Source: Sulfitobacter indolifex (GTDB taxonomy: Bacteria > Pseudomonadota > Alphaproteobacteria > Rhodobacterales > Rhodobacteraceae). Taken from it: DNA of 64,000 nt. The position numbers were made by a program, and so were the translations under genes. Shown one piece after another: positions 8,909 to 17,996 of the stretch; positions within the stretch are counted from its first letter, which is position 1; every line of letters begins with the position of its first letter. The notes beneath the pieces were generated by a model. It searched no databases. It saw only the letters and a list, made by a program, of their open reading frames with translations, and was not told the origin of the DNA. The stretch covers positions 1 to 64,000 of the forward strand of contig NZ_CP084956.1 in NCBI RefSeq assembly GCF_022788655.1. The letters are read 5' to 3'.

Positions 8909-9177
8909 GAAACTGGTCTTTGGTGCATCCATTCCAGCAAACCGGCCCCACCAGAGCTTGGGGGGAGATGGAAGAGAGCGAGATGTGTCGTTCCCAGGTC
9001 TGACGGAGGCAGGGTCTTTTGATCGGCGCGTTGTCAGTCAAATTGGAAATGAAGATGCCTTCCCGCAATTTCTTTTGTCAGTGTTCACTATCAGCGACGT
9101 GGCCATAGGCTTTCTCCTGATGTGTTGAGTTGCTCGATAATTCTGGTCGCAGCTGTCGCCCCGTCCACAAAGGTTGT

Positions 9178-9235
9178 CCCCGCTCTTTTTCCCCTGTCCC
9201 TGCGGGCCATTCTTCGCGGAACAAAAAGAGCGGGG
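9178..9235. repeat. 13-bp perfect inverted repeat upstream of the DUF736 gene
   Basis: CCCCGCTCTTTTT (9178-9190) is exactly complementary to AAAAAGAGCGGGG (9223-9235), with a 32-base loop. It lies about 95 bases before the DUF736 start codon. It could form a strong RNA hairpin in the leader or be a protein site. The whole 8909-9329 gap holds no credible gene. Confidence 0.6.
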
Positions 9236-9329
9236 CCTGCCCCTCTCCGCTGCGCTTCGCCTTCGGTATGTCCGGGCCTTGGCCAGCTGCAAGGTGACCA
9301 TCATTGCAACGCAAACAAGGAGAAAAGCA

Positions 9330-9668
9330 ATGACCACGAACTGCATCAAATTCACCAGCGACGACATCGAAACAGCAAAAGGTATCGGCTCAATTTCAAC
9401 CCTGACATTCGACCTCGACATCACAGTCGAGCCCGTTGCCAGCAGCAACCCTATGGCACCAACGCATCGCGTCCTCGGCCGCTCCCCTCGCGGCAAACTG
9501 GTTGAATGCGGTGGCATCTGGAAGAAGCAGAACAAAGACACCGGTTCTGACTACTTCACCCTGACGGTCCGCGATCACGCCTTCAACGCCAACCTTGGCA
9601 AGGCCGCGAGCCAGGATGACATGTCTCTGCAAGCCATCATCCCCTGGGGCCCAAAAGAGGCCGCCTAA
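9330..9668 (+). CDS. DUF736 family plasmid protein
   Basis: This 112-residue protein is of the DUF736 type, which is widespread on alphaproteobacterial plasmids and of unknown function. Its layout is typical: a beta-rich start (STLTFDLDITVEP), then a central GGIWKKQNKDTGSDYFTLTVRD, then NANLGKAA. A good ribosome site (AAGGAGA, 9317-9323) fixes the start at 9330, although the frame is open further upstream. It has its own long leader with an inverted repeat. The host often carries such genes near transfer loci, as here. Confidence 0.85.
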   Translation: MTTNCIKFTSDDIETAKGIGSISTLTFDLDITVEPVASSNPMAPTHRVLGRSPRGKLVECGGIWKKQNKDTGSDYFTLTVRDHAFNANLGKAASQDDMSLQAIIPWGPKEAA

Positions 9669-10101
9669 CACACGGGCCAGACCGCTTCGGCGGTCTGGCC
9701 ACTTTCCCGCACGGCAGAGAGCATTGCTCATGTGGAATAAGCGGCTGATATGCGCAGTACATTTTCTGCAAAGCGCGCGGGGGTCGAATAGTTGAAGAGA
9801 TGTTTGATTATTGTTCTCGATCAAATTAACCAGGCAAAAGGCAGGAAACTGTCGGCGACCCGTAATGCTGTGTGCAGTGCGAGCGCTGCGGTGACCCAAG
9901 CCCCAAAGGCAAGGTTGCAAGCCGCAGTTACAAGCTTATCTCGGAGCAGCTCTTTTTTACTGAGTTATCTGCATGACCGAGTGTGCTGCGGTACGAACCA
10001 ATTTTACCGATTGTGACAGCATCAAACCGATATGGATGATCTGGTTGCCAATTTGAAAGCCATCGTCGTTTAAGGCGGTACATCAGCTTGAACTCGCTTC
10101 T
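9669..10101. other. Non-coding gap
   Basis: A short GC-rich inverted repeat sits just after the DUF736 stop (CAGACCGC / GCGGTCTG, about 9678-9699) and could end transcription. I see nothing else in this stretch. Confidence 0.4.
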
Positions 10102-10128
10102 GTCCGAATTTTGCGGTATATTTCGGAC
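10102..10128. promoter_or_regulatory. Operator-like inverted repeat abutting the AbiEi start codon
   Basis: GTCCGAA (10102-10108) and TTCGGAC (10122-10128) are perfect complements separated by 13 bases. The right arm touches the ATG at 10129. AbiEi-type antitoxins repress their own promoters by binding inverted repeats, so autoregulation is a reasonable inference. Confidence 0.5.
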
Positions 10129-10794
10129 ATGATCGGATCTGCACAATTGAAAACTTTGCCAGACCGCCTACGCGCTCGTGTAGATGACGCGCCGCGACAA
10201 GTGTGGACGCCAGCTGATTTTGCCGACATCGGGGGTCGCGCAGCTGTCGATAAGGCACTGCAGCGCATGGTCACGTCCGGTCAGCTGCGCCGCATCCAGC
10301 GCGGGCTCTACGACAAACCATCCCAGAATGCGCTGACAGGCAAATCTACCGTACCAGACTACCGCGCCGTCATCGATGCAATCGCGCGTCGCGATCAGGT
10401 TCGCTGGTTGATCGATGGTATGACGGCTGCCAACACGCTCGGCCTCACCAACGCGGTGCCGGCCAAAATCGAAGTGCTTGTTGATGCGCGGTTAAAGCCT
10501 GTCACTCTAGACAATCAAAAGATCGTCTTCAAACAAGCGGCACCTAGTCGGCTGTATTGGGCAGGGCGCCCTGGCATGTATCTGGTGCAGGCCTTGCACT
10601 GGCTTCATGACGTCATGTCGAGCGACGAAGAACAGGCGGCTGTTCAAAGCGCAGTGCGTCGCCTGCTAGCCAGCCACGAAACTGGCCCGGCACTGTTGGA
10701 CGATCTGAAAAGTGGTTTCGCTGCTACGCCAATTTGGATGCAGGACATTTTGCGTGGGCATCTGTTTGGTGCGGCTGCGGGTGATCGAGGCTGA
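10129..10794 (+). CDS. AbiEi/DUF6088-type antitoxin
   Basis: This 221-residue protein matches the AbiEi-like antitoxins of type IV toxin-antitoxin systems. It has an N-terminal winged helix (VWTPADFADIGGRAAVDKAL, then GQLRRIQRGLYDKP). A C-terminal domain follows with WLIDGMTAANTLGLTNAVPA. The family protects against a nucleotidyltransferase toxin encoded just downstream. Here only the tail of that toxin remains, so the antitoxin is an orphan. The TTG at 10111 is in frame, but the ATG at 10129 follows the operator-like repeat and is preferred. Confidence 0.85.
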   Translation: MIGSAQLKTLPDRLRARVDDAPRQVWTPADFADIGGRAAVDKALQRMVTSGQLRRIQRGLYDKPSQNALTGKSTVPDYRAVIDAIARRDQVRWLIDGMTAANTLGLTNAVPAKIEVLVDARLKPVTLDNQKIVFKQAAPSRLYWAGRPGMYLVQALHWLHDVMSSDEEQAAVQSAVRRLLASHETGPALLDDLKSGFAATPIWMQDILRGHLFGAAAGDRG

Positions 10795-10796
10795 GC

Positions 10797-10958
10797 ATGG
10801 AAGGTTTGAACGCCTCGCTCTCTCCAGATGATGAAATGGCCGCTCGGATGATCGGTGATTACCAAAATGCTGAGGCCATGATCTTCGGTGAGGCTCCATC
10901 CTTTGATGCAATCCTGGCGTCGACTGGGTCTCTCGAGGACCAATTGAACCAAGCTTGA
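10797..10958 (+). pseudogene. C-terminal remnant of an AbiEii-type toxin
   Basis: Two bases after the antitoxin stop, a 53-codon frame opens (MEGLNASL...). It ends with DYQNAEAMIFGEAPSFDAIL and SLEDQLNQA. From memory, nucleotidyltransferase toxins of the AbiEii/AbiGii group close with a similar 'D-Y-x-x-M...FGE-x-P-S-F-D' and a final helix. Full toxins are about 300 residues, so the catalytic part appears to be deleted. It may still be translated. The alternative is a chance small protein. Confidence 0.6.
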
Positions 10959-11343
10959 TCTTGTGGCTTTGAAGCTGTCGTTCGGTTTTTTGGAGCGGCT
11001 TGGTTGAGATCAGGTGAGCAGCAACTTCGTATCTGAGTGTGGGATACCGTCCTCTTTCGCCTGCAGGAAAACTGGTGAGAGACGGTTCAATTCTTCACCG
11101 TGTTGTGCTCTTCCCATTGACCTGTTGGCCCATCAGATCGCTAGCCCGGAGGCGAGCGGGCTGCAACGCTTGGGCAAGGTTTCTGGACGGCTGGCGCCTT
11201 GCGCGCTGCTTTGCATCGCCCACAACAAAAATCGCCCTTCACGTGCTCCATTTCATTGCGCCCCAAGTTGGGTGCAGCCCGCTCTGATGCCTCCGGTCTT
11301 TTCCACGATCCGTCCAACGACGATCAATGGAAAGGATCACAAC
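10959..11343. other. Non-coding gap / leader of the small gene
   Basis: These 385 bases hold no credible gene. The right part is the leader of the 58-residue gene at 11344. Confidence 0.4.
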
Positions 11344-11520
11344 ATGACATTCGAACAATCTCTCGACCTCGCAGAACTGCAAGCTGACATGGCCTTTGAA
11401 ACCTACCTCTCAGCCTTTGAGGAGGGTGACCATCCTGAAGTCATAGACAGCCTCGCAACCGAGGCTCTGATTGCCCAAGATCGCTGCGCAGATTTGCGCT
11501 CTCAGGATCTGGCTCATTGA
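11344..11520 (+). CDS. Small acidic protein
   Basis: This 58-residue frame starts with ATG after an AAAGGA ribosome site. It is acidic and predicted helical (FEQSLDLAELQADMAFETYL). It is not recognised. It is flanked downstream by a run of hairpins, the last being a clear terminator, which supports a real transcription unit. Small acidic proteins next to DUF736 genes recur on such plasmids, but that is recollection rather than proof. Confidence 0.55.
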   Translation: MTFEQSLDLAELQADMAFETYLSAFEEGDHPEVIDSLATEALIAQDRCADLRSQDLAH

Positions 11521-11556
11521 GCCAGATACCCCTGCGGATTGAGTGATCCGCAGGGG
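11507..11556 (+). other. Two consecutive strong hairpins at the end of the small gene
   Basis: ATCTGGCTC (11507-11515) pairs with GAGCCAGAT (11519-11527) across the stop codon. CCCCTGCGGAT (11529-11539) pairs perfectly with ATCCGCAGGGG (11546-11556). There is no T-run here. They may stabilise the mRNA end. Confidence 0.5.
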
Positions 11557-11597
11557 AGGGCGACCTCCTGTGGGAGGCCCCAGACAGGCAGTTGTAG

Positions 11598-11633
11598 AAG
11601 CTGACACCGACGCGGTCGGGCGTCAGCTTTTTT
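11598..11633 (+). terminator. Rho-independent terminator
   Basis: AAGCTGAC (11598-11605) pairs with GTCAGCTT (11622-11629), and the sequence continues directly into a T-run. It ends the unit carrying the small gene at 11344. Confidence 0.8.
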
Positions 11634-11859
11634 GCTGTTTTCATGTTGATCACTCGATGCGCCTTGGGGGCGCATATCCTTGCGTATTGTTTTGTATGTG
11701 AAGGCCCGCGCTCGCTTTGTGCGAGCTGCCAACAGGGTCAGTCAGAATGTTTCTGATAGTTGGTGTGGCCTCTGGGAGGCGGCGTGAAGCGCATAGAAAT
11801 TGAACTCATGCAAAAAGATAAATTGCACAATATGTATTATTGATATATGAAGGAAGGAG

Positions 11860-11990
11860 AAGAAAAGGACGTTGGCAGGATATGCCACTTGTCTGCGACA
11901 TTTGTCCGAGGGGTCTGAGAGCGTGCCACGCAAGAAAGAATCCACCAACACGCGCGAACGCGCTTGCAAGCAAGCGCTGCCTCGCACGCG
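11860..11990. other. oriT: Candidate oriT with IncP/Ti-type nic site
   Basis: The minus strand reads TATCCTGCC (plus 11874-11882). This matches the nic core of IncP plasmids and Ti borders, with cleavage expected between plus positions 11875 and 11876. A short inverted repeat GGCA/TGCC surrounds it. A further perfect 8-bp repeat, GCGCTTGC / GCAAGCGC, lies at 11960-11977, and the left side is AT-rich. The region sits directly before the mobilisation genes, as expected for a VirD2-type relaxase. The assignment is by motif and position only. Confidence 0.5.
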
Positions 11991-12032
11991 CCGCCGGATA
12001 TTTGATTTTGAATGTAGCGAGGTGCACTTGTG

Positions 12033-12755
12033 ATGAAGACAGGAAGACCAAAACGCCTCAAGCTGGAGCAGCGCATTGAGCTGGCGCGGCGCTATCATGC
12101 AGGTGAAACCCCAAAGGTATTGGCGGAAGCCTATGGCGTCTCTCGCAGGCATGTGACGCGGCTTGCAAAGGAAGAGCAGGGCGAAGGACTGGCGGTGCGT
12201 GATCCCTCTGAACGGGTCAGTTTCCGCGCCTCAGCGTCAGAGCTCGCAGCCTTTGATGCAGAGTGGCAGACACGTGGTTTCGCCAACCGCTCCCAAGCCC
12301 TCAATGCAGTGCTGCGCGGACGGTGTGGGTTCCTTGATGTGCCGCGCGATCTAGTTGCTGAATTCTGTGCCAGTTGGCGACAAGCCAAGGACGTCAGTGA
12401 TGCTGGTTTGGCGCTCGCAAAGGCTGTGCATCGCGGCAAGATTTCCGTGTCGCTTGAGGACCGCGCATTGCTTGTAGACCTGCTTGATCTTGCGCAGTGC
12501 ATGAGCCGTGAGCTCGGCCAGATGAAGTATGCAGCGCAGGTCCGACGCAAGCAGGATTGGCCGTTAAAGGAAGAAGGGGATGCCACCCTGCGGGCGCATC
12601 CAGATGAGACTGCGCGCGTGGCATCGGGACTGAGATTGGTGGCAGGGGAGGGTGGCCGCGAAGGGGTGCGGGAATCGGCTGCTTTGGTTCCGAACGGCGG
12701 GTCTGCGCTGCAAGCGGGCGCGATCGTGATTGATCGGAACATCTCCAATGGCTGA
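12033..12755 (+). CDS. Relaxosome accessory DNA-binding protein (MobC/VirD1-like)
   Basis: This 240-residue protein probably binds oriT to help the relaxase. The first 45 residues form a resolvase-like helix-turn-helix (RIELARRYHAGETPKVLAEA, then GVSRRHVTRL). Residues about 60-105 look like the ribbon-helix-helix of MobC/VirD1 proteins (RVSFRASASELAAFDAEW, then RSQALNAVLRG). The tail is low-complexity. A GTG three bases upstream is an alternative start. Its last eight bases overlap the relaxase start (ATGGCTGA), so the two are translationally coupled. Confidence 0.75.
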   Translation: MKTGRPKRLKLEQRIELARRYHAGETPKVLAEAYGVSRRHVTRLAKEEQGEGLAVRDPSERVSFRASASELAAFDAEWQTRGFANRSQALNAVLRGRCGFLDVPRDLVAEFCASWRQAKDVSDAGLALAKAVHRGKISVSLEDRALLVDLLDLAQCMSRELGQMKYAAQVRRKQDWPLKEEGDATLRAHPDETARVASGLRLVAGEGGREGVRESAALVPNGGSALQAGAIVIDRNISNG

Positions 12756-14676
12756 TCCGCTCGCTCTTTACAGTTCCGTCATGGGGAAGCTCTGGGAGGA
12801 TGAGCGGATCCGGGGCAAAGCCGCGGCGCGGATTGATGCGCGTATCGCGGGCCGGCGGCAAGGGCGCAGCTTTGGGCGCGTCGGATCCATGTCGGCGCGC
12901 AACGTCGCCAAGGCTGCCAGTGGCCAGAGCCAGGCGGCTGTGTTCAAGCGGATCAGGGCAGGGGGGTGCAAAACACAAGCCTCTCTTGGCAATCAGCTTG
13001 CCTATATCAATGACAAGGCCGTCTACACTTATTCGACCATGACCAATGCGCTGACGGATGACGCGGTGCTGTCTGAAGATCAGAAGTCAGATATCATCGA
13101 GGCTTGGTCGGAGACCTGGCGCGGATCGACCAAGCTCGGGTTCACCTCACACATGCTGCTGTCGTTCCCGACAGACGTCACCGTCGATCAGGTGCGCGAC
13201 ATCGCGATGGACTGGACGGAGCATTTTTTCGAGAGCGGTGAGTACGGTGATCAGTGGGATTACGTTCTCGCCGTACATGACGACCGCGCCCACAAACATG
13301 CGCACATCATTCTGAACAACCGTGGGCTCGATCAGGGCACATGGTTTTCTTGCTGGGCTGAGGGCGTGATGTCGCCGCAGCTAATGCGCGAAAAGCAGGC
13401 CGAGATCGCAGAAGGCTATGGCGTCATACTCGACGCGACGACCCGTCTCGAGCGGGGTATCTTTGAGAAGCCAGCGGGTCTTGCTGAAATCTACCGCGCC
13501 AAAGAAGAAGCGCGCTTGCCGCGCGAGATCATCATGACGGCCGAGGAATCCGCCGTCGCACAAGCGCAGGTCGTGGGCTTTGCCAAAGACTACACAGAGT
13601 TTGCCGAGCTGCTGGACCGCATGGACCAGCGCCATCTGGCCCGCGCCGTGCGCGGTATGGCCGCCAATCTGGGCACTGGCACCCCTTGGACATTCACCGA
13701 AGGAGAGATCGATATGAAAGACATCAAAACCGTTGGTGATGCCATCGACTATTCCGAGCGCACGATCGAAGCGTTGCGGCTGAAAGCCGAAGAGCTTGAT
13801 GTAACCGAGCGCGCCGCGTTTGAAGCCAAGGCCGCTCCCGTCATTGCGGACTTGTCACAGATGGTGCCCGATCCAGAACTGCGCGCGCGGTTTGGCAAGC
13901 AGCTTGAAGAGCCCTATCCGCCCGGTGCTGGAAACGAGGTGCTGACCGCAGCGCTGCAGTCTGGCAATGACGACGCTTTGAAAGATGTCCTAGCGCAAGC
14001 CGATGAGGCGGGCATGGATAGCAATGAGTTGGTGGCGCGGATTACAGCTGGCGGCACGAAGAATTACGGCATGGCGCAAGACTGGGTTGAGCGGGACATG
14101 AATGCCGTCCTCAGCAAAGATGGACTGACGGTCGAGAGTGCGAATGATGAGCAACTCGATGGGGCGTTGGAACGTGTCGATGGGGTGATGGAAGCCCTGA
14201 CCGAGCGGGCCAAAGAACTCGGTGTCGCAATCGGGTTGAGCCTTGCAGAGGAAGAGGCGGCAGATCTGCCCTTGATCGATGAGGATGATCGCAGCCCCAA
14301 TACCTATCTGCAGGATCTGGCGGATATGTTGCGCGATGGGCAGTTGTCAGAAGTTCAGGAAGAAACTGTTGAGCGCACTCTGCAGGCTGAGCTGTTCAAA
14401 GAGCTGGGCGAGGAAGGCCTCGGCGAGCTGCGGCGCGGGAACTACGAAGTCCTCAACGACGTGCTGCCGGGCAAGATCGATCAGATCACCGTCACACAAG
14501 AATTCCTAGAAATGACCTTTGAAGAAACCGGCGACCAGGTCTTCACTGATCGTGCATCCAGTCTGCAGCAGGACAAGGCAACCGAAGTGGCGCAGCTCAA
14601 AGGGCAGCAAGAGGCGCAGACCTTAGGCAAAGACCTTGGGCGTGATCGTGGTCTCGACGACGAGATGGAATTCTAG
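12748..14676 (+). CDS. virD2: VirD2-type relaxase
   Basis: The relaxase nicks oriT, stays bound to the 5' end and pilots the strand into the recipient. The 642 residues hold a conserved N-terminal domain. Tyrosines lie at 86, 93 and 95 (AYINDKAVYTYSTM), and the metal-binding histidine cluster HDDRAHKHAH at 177-186 is followed by IILNNRG. The long C-terminal half is helical and acidic, probably for coupling-protein recognition. The frame is open from a TTG at 12730, but the ATG at 12748 overlaps the upstream gene and is preferred. VirD4 follows 15 bases later. Confidence 0.92.
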   Translation: MADPLALYSSVMGKLWEDERIRGKAAARIDARIAGRRQGRSFGRVGSMSARNVAKAASGQSQAAVFKRIRAGGCKTQASLGNQLAYINDKAVYTYSTMTNALTDDAVLSEDQKSDIIEAWSETWRGSTKLGFTSHMLLSFPTDVTVDQVRDIAMDWTEHFFESGEYGDQWDYVLAVHDDRAHKHAHIILNNRGLDQGTWFSCWAEGVMSPQLMREKQAEIAEGYGVILDATTRLERGIFEKPAGLAEIYRAKEEARLPREIIMTAEESAVAQAQVVGFAKDYTEFAELLDRMDQRHLARAVRGMAANLGTGTPWTFTEGEIDMKDIKTVGDAIDYSERTIEALRLKAEELDVTERAAFEAKAAPVIADLSQMVPDPELRARFGKQLEEPYPPGAGNEVLTAALQSGNDDALKDVLAQADEAGMDSNELVARITAGGTKNYGMAQDWVERDMNAVLSKDGLTVESANDEQLDGALERVDGVMEALTERAKELGVAIGLSLAEEEAADLPLIDEDDRSPNTYLQDLADMLRDGQLSEVQEETVERTLQAELFKELGEEGLGELRRGNYEVLNDVLPGKIDQITVTQEFLEMTFEETGDQVFTDRASSLQQDKATEVAQLKGQQEAQTLGKDLGRDRGLDDEMEF

Positions 14677-14691
14677 AGCGAGGATGAACAC

Positions 14692-16605
14692 ATGAACAAA
14701 GCATTTCCTCTTTGGGCCGCACTGCCCTTTGGCGCAATCTGCGGTGCGATCCTCGGGACCATTGTCGCAAGCTTCTATTTGGCATTGGCGCTGCGAACGG
14801 GGTTTGGCAATTTCGACATGCTGGCTGTGTGGAACGCCAGTCCTGGATTGCGCGCGGCACACCCTGAAGCCTTCAAGGTGGCTTACGGTGCAGTTGGCTT
14901 TGGATCCATCGGGCTCGGTGGCCTTGCACTTGCTTGGACCTGGAAGAAAGAACGGGATGACTACGGTTCGGCCCATTGGCAGACCAAACCAGAGCTTATG
15001 AAAAACGACATGCTGCATAAGCCGGGGAAGGGGTTTGTTTGCGGCAAGCTCGGACTGCCAAAGTCAAAGGGCGGATTTATTTCTTCTGCGGCAATCCCGC
15101 ATGTGATGATGGTGGCGCCAACGCGGGCGGGTAAAGGTGTGGGCTTCGTGATCCCAAACCTGATGGCCTTCGCAGGATCTGTGGTGGTCCTCGATGTCAA
15201 AGGCGAGAACTTCGAGAAAACATCCCGCTTGCGTGCACTCAATGGCGATGAGGTTTATCGCTTCAGCCCGTTTGATTGGTCCAATGCCACGCACCGTTAC
15301 AACCCGCTGTCGCGCATCGCCAAAGCGCCAACCTTTGCGCAGCGGTTTACGGAAGTCAGCATCTTGGCTGATCTGTTCCTCGATAAGGACAACAAGACGC
15401 TGGATACGTTTTCAGAGGCAGGCAAGTCGATCTTTGTGGCAGCCTGTCTGCTGGCGATCCAGCGCGGCACAGCAAACCTTGGCGAGGTGAACAAGATCGT
15501 TGCGGGTGGTGAGTACAAGAACGCCCAATACAAGACTTATGCCGATGAGGCGGAGGAAGCTATTCTGCGCGAACTTTGGACCAACGCGGCCAGCGCGTCA
15601 TCGCGGTTGCTGACCTCAAATATTCAGGCGCTGATGACGGCGGGCTTGAAACAGTGGGACAATCCGGCGGTCCGCTCAGCCACTCAAGTCAGCGATTTCG
15701 ATTTCGCGACGTTCCGCAAAACACCGCAGTCACTCTACATCGCGGTTTCAGAAGACCACATCGCGACGCTGGCACCACTATTGCGGCTGATGTTCGCGGA
15801 CTTGATTGCATCGATCCGTCTCAAAGAGCCAGAACAAGATGAGCCGTGGCCAGTCATGATGATGATTGATGAATTCCAGCAGATGGGCGCAATGCCGTAT
15901 TTGGAACGCGCGATCCATTCGCTGGCGAGCTATGGGGGCAGGGTAGCGATGATCGCGCAGTCGCTGGCATCGTTGGATCGCATCTATGGGTCCGAGGGCC
16001 GTGAAAGTTTGGAGAACGGTGCAGGGCTGAAGCTTTACATTACGCCGCGGGATCAGCGCACGGTAAAGGAGGTTTCGGTGGCTGTGGGCAGCACGACACG
16101 GGAAGCGGTGACGCGGATGTACGGGCGGAACAAAGGGATACTTGGTGCGACGTCGACATCTGCCCGATTGGAGGAGCGGCCGCTGCTATCGGAGACAGAG
16201 GCGCGGCTGATGGATCCCGACGAGGTAATAATCTTGGCGTCGCCGCAGCATCCGATCAAAGCGCAGCGCATCAAGTACTACGATGATCCGCTTTTTAAGG
16301 CGATGGACGCCAAACAGAAGGACAAGCCGTTTCCTTATCCGCCAAGTGTGGAAGGTGTTGGGCCATGGGGTGTTGGGAGTGACGAGAACAGAGCGCAGGG
16401 GGCAAATGAAACCGGGGGCCATCCGCCGGCGCGAGATCGTGCGGAACGGCGCGAGGCGCGGGGGATGCGGGTGATGGGTGAAGGGGTTGAGATGGAACAG
16501 CAGCCTGCGCCAGAGGCGCTCGAGCGAGAGGCGGATGTGCCGAAGGCTTGGGAGCAGACGCTGGATATGCGGGAAGAGCTTATCGAGGAATTGTTAGGGT
16601 ACTAG
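14692..16605 (+). CDS. virD4: VirD4/TraG type IV coupling protein
   Basis: VirD4 is the inner-membrane ATPase that delivers the relaxase-DNA complex to the type IV secretion channel. The 637 residues have two N-terminal membrane helices (about 8-33 and 65-83) and Walker A APTRAGKGVG near 142-151. Walker B is VMMMIDEFQQMG. The C-terminal tail is charged and ends in EELIEELLGY. A close relative of that tail is found, cut off from its gene, at 55264-55383. It ends the mobilisation operon, and a small hairpin follows. Confidence 0.95.
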   Translation: MNKAFPLWAALPFGAICGAILGTIVASFYLALALRTGFGNFDMLAVWNASPGLRAAHPEAFKVAYGAVGFGSIGLGGLALAWTWKKERDDYGSAHWQTKPELMKNDMLHKPGKGFVCGKLGLPKSKGGFISSAAIPHVMMVAPTRAGKGVGFVIPNLMAFAGSVVVLDVKGENFEKTSRLRALNGDEVYRFSPFDWSNATHRYNPLSRIAKAPTFAQRFTEVSILADLFLDKDNKTLDTFSEAGKSIFVAACLLAIQRGTANLGEVNKIVAGGEYKNAQYKTYADEAEEAILRELWTNAASASSRLLTSNIQALMTAGLKQWDNPAVRSATQVSDFDFATFRKTPQSLYIAVSEDHIATLAPLLRLMFADLIASIRLKEPEQDEPWPVMMMIDEFQQMGAMPYLERAIHSLASYGGRVAMIAQSLASLDRIYGSEGRESLENGAGLKLYITPRDQRTVKEVSVAVGSTTREAVTRMYGRNKGILGATSTSARLEERPLLSETEARLMDPDEVIILASPQHPIKAQRIKYYDDPLFKAMDAKQKDKPFPYPPSVEGVGPWGVGSDENRAQGANETGGHPPARDRAERREARGMRVMGEGVEMEQQPAPEALEREADVPKAWEQTLDMREELIEELLGY

Positions 16606-17009
16606 AGGCTGTTGTCGCGAACAACAGCGGACGTTGGAGCAAGCCGTAGCGGATTCACAATTCGAGCCCGAGGCGGTCATTGCTATTTCTCGCTGCGCGC
16701 GCTCGCAGCAAGAAAATCGCTGCATCAGCTTTGCTCATGGCGCTGCAAGGCGGCGGGAAAACCGGCCATTGGTGCAAGGCGCAGCAAAGATTGAGGCGGC
16801 AACTCACAGGTTGCGAACAAAGGGTGAATTCACTGCATGCGCGACAACGGCCGGTCGATGAGCATCGCGACTGCATTAGATGTAGGTCGGGCAGCGCTCC
16901 ACGAGATCCCAACGTATTGGCCGCCCCTTCGTTTGTTAGGAGTGCTACTCGACAATTTCAGCCCATCTTAATAGACTCTACTCTCTAAGTCCTCAGGGTC
17001 CGGCGTCAA
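16606..17009. other. Non-coding gap after virD4
   Basis: A hairpin (CTGTTGT / ACAACAG, 16609-16627) follows the virD4 stop, without a T-run. The rest is a patchwork resembling degenerate intergenic repeats also seen near 6300, 7026, 23794 and 25800. I see no gene. This is the left edge of the first cargo zone. Confidence 0.5.
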
Positions 17010-17996
17010 ATGCGTGACATAAACATCAGAGCAACCGAATACTTCGAATCCGTGGCGCGGCTCGGGACGGTTACGAAGGCCGCGCAGGAACTCGGCGTGT
17101 CGCCATCGGCCGTAAGCCAGCAACTACGAATCCTAGAAGAGCAATTTGGCGTCAAACTTTTTCGCCGCGAAAAGCGACGGCTTATTCTGACACTGGACGG
17201 AGATCGTCTGTTTCAAACCACGACCCAGGCCTTCAGTGCCATCCGAAACGCCCGAGGCGCGATCTCGCGCCAGCGGGATACACGCAATCTGACCCTTCGG
17301 GTCAGCCCCAGCTTCGGCGTTCGTTGGCTTGGTCCAAAAATCGCAAATTTTGCGACAGAAAATCCCGACTGGAACATCCGCATTGACGCAACGCCCGACT
17401 TCACCGCATTCGATACCGAGGCGGTCGATTTTGACCTGCGCTACGGTTTGGGCGGTTGGACGGGCCTGACAGTCAACAACGTCATACATGATCTTGTGCT
17501 TCCGCTGTGCAGTCCGGATTACCTTGCTTCGTTGCAGGAACACTCCGACGATCCGCGCGAACAGATCAAGGCGGCGCGCCTGATCGACAGCGTGAAGATG
17601 CTGTATCGTTGGGATCTATGGCTTGCTTCGAACAAGATCGAGATCGAGGGCCTGACATATCCTTTTCGCTTCGACCGATCCTCGATGTCGATTGAACTGG
17701 CAAAGCAGGGCGGCGGGCTTGCGCTTGACAGCGTGACGCTCTGCCTGCCGGAATTACAGCGCGGTGAGCTTGTACCGTTCTCGACGAATTTCGACGTTAT
17801 AGATTTCCCGGCCTATTGGTTCGTTTGTCCGCCACGCCACTTCAACCGCCGTATCGTGAGCCGATTTGCGAGCTGGCTTCAGTCCAGTGCAGACGAGCAC
17901 GAAGCCGGCGCGCGCAAGTTTCTGACCGGCTTGGGGTGCAGCTTTCGGCCCGAATCCGGGCCGGAACTGATCGATGTGAAACCTTGGGGTATTTAG
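17010..17996 (+). CDS. LysR-family transcriptional regulator (GcvA-like)
   Basis: This 328-residue regulator has a LysR winged helix at about residues 7-65 (TEYFESVARLGTVTKAAQEL, then SPSAVSQQLRILEEQFG). A periplasmic-binding-like effector domain follows, of the GcvA subgroup (RVSPSFGVRWLGPKIANF). It is convergent with the TRAP operon and their stop codons overlap (17993-17996). It probably controls the adjacent transport and sugar-metabolism genes in response to their substrate. That link is positional only. Confidence 0.9.
   Translation: MRDINIRATEYFESVARLGTVTKAAQELGVSPSAVSQQLRILEEQFGVKLFRREKRRLILTLDGDRLFQTTTQAFSAIRNARGAISRQRDTRNLTLRVSPSFGVRWLGPKIANFATENPDWNIRIDATPDFTAFDTEAVDFDLRYGLGGWTGLTVNNVIHDLVLPLCSPDYLASLQEHSDDPREQIKAARLIDSVKMLYRWDLWLASNKIEIEGLTYPFRFDRSSMSIELAKQGGGLALDSVTLCLPELQRGELVPFSTNFDVIDFPAYWFVCPPRHFNRRIVSRFASWLQSSADEHEAGARKFLTGLGCSFRPESGPELIDVKPWGI

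Noticed and set aside
9038..9541. 167-codon minus-strand frame
   Set aside because: It spans a GC-rich inverted repeat and the DUF736 gene in antisense, with no ribosome site.
12131..12748. 205-codon minus-strand frame
   Set aside because: It is antisense to the mobilisation protein gene, which overlaps the relaxase start as expected.
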